DNA from: JALOOE01 sp964423545
GTDB lineage: Bacteria > Chloroflexota > Anaerolineae > CG2-30-64-16
Length of the DNA: 15,154 bases
Direction of reading: 5' to 3'
Assembly: GCA_964423545.1 (NCBI GenBank)
Contig: CAYRFV010000125.1
Location: forward strand, 1-15,154
The notes beneath the pieces were generated by a model. The model worked only from the letters and a program-made list of their open reading frames with translations, ran no database searches and was not told the origin of the DNA. The position numbers were made by a program, and so were the translations under genes. Every line of letters starts with the position of its first letter. Positions within the stretch are counted from its first letter, which is position 1. Positions 7,449 to 13,708 of this stretch are shown here, in pieces.

Positions 7449-9058
7449 CAGACCTGGATCTGGCCAGCCATCTGCTGAAGCTTGATCACCACGAACTCGG
7501 CCGGTTTGAGCGGCGCGAAGCCGACAAGGACGTTGACGACGCCCAGGTTGATGTCGTTCTGGGTGGTCGTCTCGCCGTCGCACTTGACAAAATACGCTTC
7601 ACGCGGGGTCCGGCCTTGGAACGCGCCCTGCCGGAACAGATTATTCATGAATGCGCCGACGTTCAAGCGAATCTGAGCCCAGAGTGGCTCGTCGTTGGGC
7701 TCGAACACCACCCACTGCGTGCCCCGATAGAGGCTCTCCTCGATGAAGAGCGCCAGACGGCGCACGGGGATGTACTTGTACTCGTCGGCCACCACGTCAG
7801 CCCCACGCAACGTGCGCGCGCCCCACACCACCCGACCGTAGACAGGGAAGGTGCGCAGGCTGTTGATGCCCAACGGATTGAGCAATCCGTTTTCGGCGTC
7901 GGTCATCTCGACCTGAAGCCCGGCCACGCCGTTGAGCGCGGCGTCGATGCCTGCCGGCGCCTTCCACACCCCGCGTTGCGCATCGGTGCGCGCCATGACG
8001 CCGGCGATCATCCCGCACGGTACGAAGGCATCGATCTGCCCGTCCAGCTTCGGGTCGGCCTGCTTGATGCGGGGGAAATAAACTGCGGCATTGCGGGCCG
8101 CGTCGCCGTTCAGGTTCATGCCACTCACGCCCGACTGCGCGGCGCTTACCGACGACCATGCGCCCTTGGAGTCGACGATCAGCAGGGCGCGGCGCGTGAC
8201 GCAATAGCTCATCGCCTCCTGATAGACGTCGTCCGGCACGTCGCCGCCCCGTGCATCGGGCAGGATGCAGAGCAGGTTGAACAGATCGGTCTTCTCAAGC
8301 TGGTAGAGGCCCGTCTTCGCGGAGGAGCTACCCTTATAGGTGGCCGAGTCGAGCGCGGCGCTATCTACGGCCTCATCGGCCGGAGCAGTCGTCTTGGCGG
8401 GAGTGGACTTGGTGTTGTTGGTCCATACATCGCTGTCGGTGAGCGCGCCGGCGTGCGCCGCTGGGCTGGTGTTGGACGGCAGGACGAGGCTTGCCGTCGT
8501 GCGCACCAGGCTCGATTCCGCCTTGAGCACGCGATCGACGCGGCGTGCGCTCTCCTTAGTGGTGAGATTCAGGAAGGTCTCGACCGCCTTCGTCCCGCCG
8601 TCGCGCACGGTGAGATCAAAAAGATCCGCCGCTTGAACGCCAAGTCGCTGCGCCACGGCCAGCAGGTTCGGATCGGTGATCGGCTTTCGATCTACCCGCA
8701 CGCGCACCTGCATCCCCCAGGCGCCCTCGGAGGCGGCTTCGAGCGTAAGGTCCGGCGTTTCGTAGACCGCCTTCGCGGCTTTCCCCGCTACCGGCCGGTA
8801 GAGACGCACGATAACGGCCCGGCTGCCGCCGTTGACGAAGAAGTCGCGCACGGCATAGCTCAGGGTGAAGTCGCGATGCAGCCCGCCAAAGATGCGCTCG
8901 AAATCGCTGAAGCTGGTGATCGTGATCGGTTCGTCGGTGGGACCTCGCAACGCCTTGCCGAGGAAGGCCGTGATCGACGTGGCCACCCCCGTGATGGTGC
9001 GTACACCGCTCGGAATTTCCTCGATGTAGACGCCCGGATAGGTCAATGTGCTTGGCAT
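7448..9058 (-). CDS. Contractile tail sheath protein
   Basis: 536 residues from the ATG at 9058. AGGAGGG (9071-9065) precedes this ATG by six bases, and MPSTLTYPGVYIEEIPSG is the typical sheath N-terminus; the frame is open 19 codons further but without a site or family match. Signs in order: TYPGVYIEE at 6-14, GVATSITAFLGKALRGP at 24-40, GGSRAVIVRLYRP at 77-89, WKAPAGIDAALNGVAGL at 365-381, LFIEESLYRGTQWVVFEPND at 437-456, LWAQIRLNVGAFMNNLF at 459-475 and a C-terminal strand segment ending LQQMAGQIQV. A Ser/Thr/Ala-rich stretch at about 195-250 lies in the surface-exposed variable region. The protein forms the contracting outer cylinder. It is the first gene of the operon seen here. It is one long polypeptide, not a TssB/TssC pair, which argues against type VI secretion. 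Confidence 0.96.
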   Translation of the reverse strand: MPSTLTYPGVYIEEIPSGVRTITGVATSITAFLGKALRGPTDEPITITSFSDFERIFGGLHRDFTLSYAVRDFFVNGGSRAVIVRLYRPVAGKAAKAVYETPDLTLEAASEGAWGMQVRVRVDRKPITDPNLLAVAQRLGVQAADLFDLTVRDGGTKAVETFLNLTTKESARRVDRVLKAESSLVRTTASLVLPSNTSPAAHAGALTDSDVWTNNTKSTPAKTTAPADEAVDSAALDSATYKGSSSAKTGLYQLEKTDLFNLLCILPDARGGDVPDDVYQEAMSYCVTRRALLIVDSKGAWSSVSAAQSGVSGMNLNGDAARNAAVYFPRIKQADPKLDGQIDAFVPCGMIAGVMARTDAQRGVWKAPAGIDAALNGVAGLQVEMTDAENGLLNPLGINSLRTFPVYGRVVWGARTLRGADVVADEYKYIPVRRLALFIEESLYRGTQWVVFEPNDEPLWAQIRLNVGAFMNNLFRQGAFQGRTPREAYFVKCDGETTTQNDINLGVVNVLVGFAPLKPAEFVVIKLQQMAGQIQV

Positions 9059-9064
9059 GTGAAA

Positions 9065-9071
9065 CCCTCCT
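9065..9071 (-). promoter_or_regulatory. Ribosome binding site of the sheath gene
   Basis: AGGAGGG on the minus strand, six bases upstream of ATG 9058. It selects this start over the in-frame codon at 9115. Confidence 0.7.
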
Positions 9072-9187
9072 GTGTCACTGAGTCGGTCGGAACTGGCGTG
9101 AAACGCGAACAGCAAAGCACCCCAGTGCGAGAGTTCAGGGCTTCCCGTCCCGTCTCCGCCGAGGTGTCAAGCAAATGCCATGCAAGT

Positions 9188-9217
9188 ATTGTACTATCCG
9201 AGACCTGGATATGTAAT
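9188..9217 (-). promoter_or_regulatory. Candidate promoter of the eCIS operon
   Basis: Minus-strand ATTACA (9217-9212), an 18-base spacer and TACAAT (9193-9188). The -10 matches TATAAT at five of six positions and the -35 matches TTGACA at four of six. It lies in the most AT-rich patch of an otherwise GC-rich gap and would leave a leader of roughly 120 bases before the sheath. The match was found by eye and is not proof. Confidence 0.4.
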
Positions 9218-9416
9218 GCAGATTCCCGTTGGTGGGTCGCGGAGGGAAAGCGGAAGGAATGCGGACAAAGTCGAAGGCAGCCGGTGCAGACCCGGGAGTG
9301 TCGCCGCCGTGAAGACCTCATGACGTGCAGAGGTAGCCTGGTTCACCGGGCCGGCATGGAGTCGATCGCGCAGCAGTTGCGCGACGCGCCAGTGCGCGAT
9401 CACCCAGGTGCGCCGA

Positions 9417-10232
9417 TCACCCCACCTGCCGCGCCAGGCGCTGCCGCAGCGCCGACGCGGGCTGGACGCCCACGATCTGATCCACCACCTGCCCTTGCTT
9501 GAAGATCAGCAGCGTGGGGATGCTCATCACGCCATAGCGCCCGGCGGTCCGCGGGTTCGCGTCCACGTCGAGTTTGGCCACCACAGCGCGGCCCGCGAAC
9601 TCGCGCGCCAGGTCGGCCACCGCGGGCGCGATCATCTTGCACGGCCCGCACCATTCGGCCCAGAAATCCACCAGCACCGGCATCCGGCTCGACCGAATCA
9701 GCTGGTCGAAGTCGGCATCGGTCACGACGACCGGTCCGGCGGCCCCGCCAGCGGCAGGGGTCCTGCCGGCGGCAGGGGCCCCGCCGGCGGCAGGGGCTCT
9801 GCCGCTGGAAGAGGCATTGCCACTGCGCGGCGGGGGCGGCGCGGCGGGCGCGCCGCTCAGCGCCATGCTGGGGCCGGAGGGCGCAGGCGGCCTGGCACTC
9901 CTGGCGCCGCTCAGGTAGTCGAACCATTCGGCCAGGGCCGACTCCGGAGCCGCACCGATGGCGCGGCCCAGCTCCTGCCCCTCCCTGACGAAGATGATCG
10001 TCGGCAGCCGATCGACGCCATAGCGCTGCGCCAATCGCGGCTCATCCGCCAGGTTGATCCGGGCGACCAGGCCGCGGCTCGCGTAGTCCTTCGCCAGGCG
10101 ATCCAGTCCCGGCGCCAACTGGTCGCAGGGCGGACAGTCCCGTCGCCAAAAGACGAGCAGCACCGGCAGCCCCGCGGCCAGCACGCGCGGCAGATTGACT
10201 TCATTCACATGGATCGGCGCATCGATCGGCAT
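9417..10232 (-). CDS. Tandem thioredoxin (two thioredoxin folds in one chain)
   Basis: 271 residues with two thioredoxin domains. Domain 1 (about 1-108) has CPPC at 33-36 within FWRRDCPPCDQLAP and the cis-proline as LPT at 76-78. Domain 2 (about 167-271) has the classical WCGPC at 194-198 and SIPT at 237-240. Between them is an Ala/Pro/Gly linker (109-166) that includes three copies of a hexapeptide G-(R/G)-(A/T)-P-A-A at 144-161. Domain 2 should act as an ordinary disulfide reductase; CPPC in domain 1 may have a different redox potential. There is no signal peptide or lipobox, so it is probably cytoplasmic. The start has AGAGGTG close upstream. It lies on the same strand as the eCIS operon, 358 bases before it, and 138 bases after YfhO; co-transcription is possible but not shown. 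Confidence 0.92.
   Translation of the reverse strand: MPIDAPIHVNEVNLPRVLAAGLPVLLVFWRRDCPPCDQLAPGLDRLAKDYASRGLVARINLADEPRLAQRYGVDRLPTIIFVREGQELGRAIGAAPESALAEWFDYLSGARSARPPAPSGPSMALSGAPAAPPPPRSGNASSSGRAPAAGGAPAAGRTPAAGGAAGPVVVTDADFDQLIRSSRMPVLVDFWAEWCGPCKMIAPAVADLAREFAGRAVVAKLDVDANPRTAGRYGVMSIPTLLIFKQGQVVDQIVGVQPASALRQRLARQVG
9751..9804 (-). repeat. Three tandem 18-bp repeats in the thioredoxin linker
   Basis: Three consecutive 18-base units (9751-9768, 9769-9786, 9787-9804), each beginning GCGGCAGGGG on the plus strand and differing only in the following bases. They encode the GRAPAA, GGAPAA, GRTPAA hexapeptides of the inter-domain linker. Such in-frame units can change copy number by slippage and so alter the spacing between the two thioredoxin folds. 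Confidence 0.85.
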
Positions 10233-10302
10233 CGCGTCACCTCTCGGAACTGAGTGATAACCACACGCACGGCGGTTCTACCTGTAACACCTGAGCGGCG
10301 CT

Positions 10303-10315
10303 CCGAGGCCCTCGG
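10303..10315. other. Short inverted repeat after the YfhO gene
   Basis: CCGAG, three bases, CTCGG in the 138-base gap between YfhO and thioredoxin (10233-10370). It can form a small GC stem, but no T-run follows on the minus strand, so calling it a terminator is weak. Apart from the thioredoxin ribosome site I see nothing else firm in this gap. Confidence 0.2.
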
Positions 10316-10370
10316 TGGGCCGAAGCAAATCCGACCCTGTTGGCGCAGCGAGGAAGAACGAGTTCAGCTG

Positions 10371-12857
10371 TCACCGGCCGCGAACGCGCGCCTGGTGATC
10401 CGGCCGGTCTGCTCGACCCGAGCGCTGCGAAGCAATCCGCAGCCAGACCGCGGCCGCGATCATGCCAAGTGCCGCGGCTCCGGCCAGCGCCCATCCCACG
10501 CGCCACAACACCGGCTCGAACCGTAGCTCGACCTGATGCGTCCCTGCCGGCGCCGGCACACCCTGGAACAGGTAGTTCACTCGGAGCGGTGCGCCCTGCG
10601 GCTGTCCGTCGATGAAGATCTTCCATCCCGGATACCAGATCTGGCTGACCACTACCAACGCAGGTCCGTCTGCGGATACGCGCATCGAGAGGCGATTCGG
10701 ACCGCTGCGGATATCGGAAACCTCGCCGCTGCCACTCGGCGCCGAGCCACCCTCCACCACTGCGGTCGTACGCGGATCGAAGCCCGGCGCGTGGATGGCC
10801 GTCCACGCGGCCTCGTGATCCGGCGCCGACTGCACTTGGCGCGGCAGGAACGCCCGGGGCAGGACGCGCCGGTTCTCCCACACGCTCAGCTTGGGATCGA
10901 CTTCGAAGGCCGGTGCGAATTTGTCACGGTCCAGCGGCGCATCCTTGCGCACGATCACATAGCGGACATTCAGCAGATCATAGAGGGGTGACGAACGGGA
11001 GCCGAGGCCGTCCCAAAAGCGCGCCACATCGGCCAACAGCAGCGGGTTCGCCACCCCATCGATATCTTCGAGCCCGTGGAGGAGCGCGGTATCGGCCTGC
11101 CACTCGCGTTCGATAGCCGTCTTCGAGTCGATGCGGAACGGCCCGGGCTGCTGCTTCAGGAACGCGACGATCGCCATCTGATCGAAGCTCAGGCTTGGAT
11201 CGCGGTTGCCGAGGTCCTGGTACGCGGCCAGGCTGGCCACATCCAGATAGACGAGCCCGGCTGCCAACCAGCCGAGGGTGGTCAGCCGCGCCCACTCGCC
11301 GCGGCGCGCACTCAGCCAGAGAAAACTGGCTGCCAGCAGCCCGGCAAACGCCACCACAGAGAGCAACGTGACCGAGACGCGGCTGATGATCCCCGGTTCG
11401 CGGTCCTGCGTCAACAGCAGCGCCAGGTAGGTCAACGGCACACCGGCCGCCCAGACCAAGACAGTCGCGTAGCCCACCCAGCGCCAGGCGCGCTCGAACG
11501 CGGCGCGAGCATGCTCGTCAAAGACGCGCAACGTGGCATCGAGACCCACCGCCGCCAGGGTCGCCAGTGCGAAGTCGGTGAGCAGCACCAATCGTGCGGG
11601 CGCGCGCAGCTGACCGAAGCCTGGAAGCAGTGTCAGCCAGCCGTGTACAATGGCGTAGTTGCCGAGCGCCAACAGAAAACTCGCCAGCGCCAGCCCGGCC
11701 CACAGCCAGGTGCGCCGGTCTCGGCGCAGCGCCAGCGCCAGCCCGGCGAGGATCAGCGGCAGGATGCCGAGATAACCGGCCTCGACGCGCGGCCAGATCC
11801 CCCAGTGGAACTGCGGACCGCGGCCGAAAAAGCCGGGCGCCACCCAGCCGATCCATTGTGCAGGCGAAAGCGAATAGCCGCCTGCCTGCGCATAATTCCA
11901 GCTGGCCCGGGCAGTGTAGCCTGCGAGTTCGAGCGAGGGCAACAGCACAGGCGCTGCCAGGAGCAGGGCCATCACGATGCACAGAGACAGGTAGGTGAGA
12001 ACGAGGCCGGCTCTGCGGCCAAGTTGCGGCGCATCCCGGCTCAACCAGAGCCAGAGCGCGGTGTAGAGCGCCAACGCGAGGATGATGAACAGCGTCGCCT
12101 GGATGTGCCCGGCCAGGGTCGCCACGCCCAACAGCAGACCCGCGATGATGGCGCTGCGGAGGAGAGGCGACAGCGAACTCGCGAAAGTCGGAGCGACCGA
12201 GTCCGCTCCTGCATGCGTCGCCCCCTCTCCGTGCGCGCTGCCGCTGGCCGGCATCCAATCTTGGGCATCCAGCCCCCGACAGTACGCCCAGAACACCCAC
12301 GGCAACCAGCTCGCCACTGCATTGAGGTTCAGGTTGCCGAAATGGGTGATGAACGCATCGGAGAACATGAAAGCCAGCGCGGCAGTCAGCGCCGCCAGCC
12401 GCCGCACCCGCAGCCCACGCGCCAGGAACAGATAGAGGCCCGCGCCAGCGAACCAGATGTGCGCCATGCTGAGCCACTGCAGCGCGGCGTACGCGAAATC
12501 GGGCCACAACCCAAAGAGAGCCAGGTTCGGCGGATAGAGGAACCCGGCCTGGATGTCGCCGACGTGCGGCGCGCCGCCATAGAGCCCGGGGTTCCACAGC
12601 GGCCATGCGCCCGCGCTCAAGGTCGCGGCAGCGAAGCGATAGGTGGGAAAGAGAAACGAGACCAGGTCGCCGCCGTCCGCGGGCATCCAGTTCTGTCCCG
12701 TGACGACGCGCCAGAAGAAACCCAGCGTCGCCAGCGCCAGCACGCCCAGCCCGGCGATATCACGATGCCAGGGTGTGAGCAGCCGGCCGCGGCGGTAGGC
12801 GACCAGCGCCAACGCCCAGGCGGCGACACCGGCGACAATGCTCAGGAGCCAACCCAT
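10371..12857 (-). CDS. YfhO-family polytopic membrane protein
   Basis: 828 residues from the ATG at 12857, which starts a clean hydrophobic helix (MGWLLSIVAGVAAW) and has AAGGA ten bases upstream; the frame is open 22 codons further, but those residues are basic and polar. The plan is that of GT-C-like YfhO proteins: an N-terminal helix, an outer loop with DGGDLVSFLFPTYRF (61-75) and PLWNPGLYGGAP (86-97), about a dozen membrane helices through residue ~570, then a large extracytoplasmic region holding VRYVIVRKD, with the characteristic IWYPGWKIFIDG at 740-751 followed by LFQGVPAPAGTHQVELRF and a last helix. In Firmicutes YfhO is linked to glycosylation of lipoteichoic acid; the substrate here is unknown. 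A sugar-transfer role at the outer face of the membrane is the best guess. It has its own divergent promoter region. Confidence 0.88.
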   Translation of the reverse strand: MGWLLSIVAGVAAWALALVAYRRGRLLTPWHRDIAGLGVLALATLGFFWRVVTGQNWMPADGGDLVSFLFPTYRFAAATLSAGAWPLWNPGLYGGAPHVGDIQAGFLYPPNLALFGLWPDFAYAALQWLSMAHIWFAGAGLYLFLARGLRVRRLAALTAALAFMFSDAFITHFGNLNLNAVASWLPWVFWAYCRGLDAQDWMPASGSAHGEGATHAGADSVAPTFASSLSPLLRSAIIAGLLLGVATLAGHIQATLFIILALALYTALWLWLSRDAPQLGRRAGLVLTYLSLCIVMALLLAAPVLLPSLELAGYTARASWNYAQAGGYSLSPAQWIGWVAPGFFGRGPQFHWGIWPRVEAGYLGILPLILAGLALALRRDRRTWLWAGLALASFLLALGNYAIVHGWLTLLPGFGQLRAPARLVLLTDFALATLAAVGLDATLRVFDEHARAAFERAWRWVGYATVLVWAAGVPLTYLALLLTQDREPGIISRVSVTLLSVVAFAGLLAASFLWLSARRGEWARLTTLGWLAAGLVYLDVASLAAYQDLGNRDPSLSFDQMAIVAFLKQQPGPFRIDSKTAIEREWQADTALLHGLEDIDGVANPLLLADVARFWDGLGSRSSPLYDLLNVRYVIVRKDAPLDRDKFAPAFEVDPKLSVWENRRVLPRAFLPRQVQSAPDHEAAWTAIHAPGFDPRTTAVVEGGSAPSGSGEVSDIRSGPNRLSMRVSADGPALVVVSQIWYPGWKIFIDGQPQGAPLRVNYLFQGVPAPAGTHQVELRFEPVLWRVGWALAGAAALGMIAAAVWLRIASQRSGRADRPDHQARVRGR

Positions 12858-12918
12858 CGGCGGCTCGTCCTTTCGCTTCAGACATCGATGTGCGGTCGAT
12901 GCGGGCCGCACGACGCGC

Positions 12919-12948
12919 ATCATACCATGAACAAGCGCGGCGCGGCAA
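12919..12948 (-). promoter_or_regulatory. Candidate promoter of the YfhO gene
   Basis: Minus-strand TTGCCG (12948-12943), 18-base spacer, TATGAT (12924-12919). The -10 is one base from consensus and the -35 matches four of six. The leader to ATG 12857 would be about 55 bases. It is paired with an outward-facing promoter on the other strand. Confidence 0.45.
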
Positions 12949-12971
12949 GCAACGCTCGTTTGACCCGTTGT

Positions 12972-13000
12972 TTGTTCCCCAGTGCGATATCGGTTATGAT
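12972..13000 (+). promoter_or_regulatory. Candidate promoter of the CcmC-like / NnrE genes
   Basis: TTGTTC (12972-12977), 17-base spacer, TATGAT (12995-13000). The -10 is one base from consensus; the -35 keeps only the TTG. Transcription would begin near 13007, leaving about 27 bases before ATG 13034. Confidence 0.45.
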
Positions 13001-13033
13001 GCGTGCACTTTGTCGACTCGGGCAGGTCTGAAC

Positions 13034-13708
13034 ATGCTGGATATTCGCCGTCGCTTCTGGCCGCTTGTCAGTGTATGTGCGCTGGCTGCCGCACTCGTCC
13101 TGACGCTGATGCCCGCCGAGAAGACCCTGGGCCAGATCATCAAGCTCGTCTATCTCCACGGCGCCCTGAGCCGCGCCGGCATGATCGGCTTCTGGGCCGC
13201 CGCGGTTGCCGCAGCCATCCACCTGGCGCGCCCCAACCCTCGGCTCTTCCGGTGGAGCCAGGCGCTGCTTTGGAGCGGCTGGGGCTTCTGGCTGGCCCAT
13301 TTCGTCGTCAGCATCCCCGCCACGCGGCTCACCTGGGGGCCATGGATCGCCTGGGGCGAACCGCGCGTCACCATGACGCTCCAGGTGGTGGCGGCGGGAC
13401 TGGTGGTGGTCGCAGTCACGCGGCTGCTGGACGATGCGCGCTTCACCGCGGCAGCTACGCTGCTGCTCGGCATCGCGGTGTTCCTGCTCGTTGCGCGCAC
13501 GGGCGTGCTCCGCCATCCGCTCGACCCCATTGGCGGCTCGCCGTCGTCGATGCTGCGGTTCATCTACCTGCTCTTGCTGCTGCCGATCGTGGCGAGCATG
13601 CTCCTGGTGGCGTGGCGTCTGACTGCCGCAGCCCTCTTCCGACGCGAAGAGGATGAGCCAAATGAGTCGGCGGCCGGCGTCGAGGCGAAGAGGCGAGGTG
13701 AAGCATGA
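13034..13708 (+). CDS. CcmC-like six-helix membrane protein with altered heme motif
   Basis: 224 residues with hydrophobic segments at about 9-26, 47-64, 76-94, 112-130, 137-156 and 175-200, then an acidic and charged tail. The layout follows CcmC of the heme-handling cytochrome c assembly family: KLVYLHGALSR (37-47) sits where CcmC has YxHVPxA, and VLRHPLDPIGG (158-168) where it has the second histidine, giving H42 and H161 as possible axial ligands. The tryptophan-rich motif, WGTWWVWDxR in CcmC, reads WGPWIAWGEPR (101-111), so two key positions are replaced. This could be a diverged heme binder or a relative with another job. The start was chosen at the ATG 34 bases after a good -10 box; the longer open frame upstream crosses the promoter. 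The stop overlaps the NnrE start (ATGA), so the two are probably co-expressed. Family assignment is by eye. Confidence 0.72.
   Translation: MLDIRRRFWPLVSVCALAAALVLTLMPAEKTLGQIIKLVYLHGALSRAGMIGFWAAAVAAAIHLARPNPRLFRWSQALLWSGWGFWLAHFVVSIPATRLTWGPWIAWGEPRVTMTLQVVAAGLVVVAVTRLLDDARFTAAATLLLGIAVFLLVARTGVLRHPLDPIGGSPSSMLRFIYLLLLLPIVASMLLVAWRLTAAALFRREEDEPNESAAGVEAKRRGEA

Larger units (their letters stand above)
9059..9416. other. Non-coding region upstream of the eCIS operon
   Basis: 358 bases between the thioredoxin stop and the sheath start. The short open frames here have no family features and no good ribosome sites. Contents seen: the sheath ribosome site, a relatively AT-rich patch at about 9180-9220 with a promoter-like sequence, a lone TTGACA (9170-9165, minus) without a matching -10, and inverted arms ATCGCGCA (9365-9372) and TGCGCGAT (9393-9400) just after the thioredoxin stop. 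The arms could form a stem, but there is no T-run, so an intrinsic terminator is not supported. Confidence 0.6.

Noticed and set aside
1..9058. Type VI secretion locus or intact prophage
   Set aside because: One long sheath gene rather than TssB/TssC, AAA protein unlike ClpV, no membrane-complex genes; no capsid, terminase, integrase or attachment sites in the window. Phage origin cannot be fully excluded without the left flank.
9165..9170. Perfect TTGACA on the minus strand as -35 of the eCIS promoter
   Set aside because: No acceptable -10 box at 16-18 bases downstream; the sequence there is GC-rich.
9365..9400. Inverted repeat after the thioredoxin stop as an intrinsic terminator
   Set aside because: Arms of 8 bases around a 20-base loop with no T-run; several alternative pairings exist because of repeated GCGC.
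9194..9403. 69-codon minus-strand frame in the gap after thioredoxin
   Set aside because: No ribosome site, no family resemblance, and it covers the promoter-like patch.
7616..9502. 628-codon open frame on the plus strand, antisense to the sheath gene
   Set aside because: Composition is that of a shadow frame, and the minus strand has an unmistakable sheath protein with a strong ribosome site.
11076..13031. 651-codon open frame on the plus strand, antisense to YfhO
   Set aside because: It is a GC-bias shadow: Arg/Gln/Pro-rich, no family features, no hydrophobic pattern, and the opposite strand encodes a clear YfhO protein.
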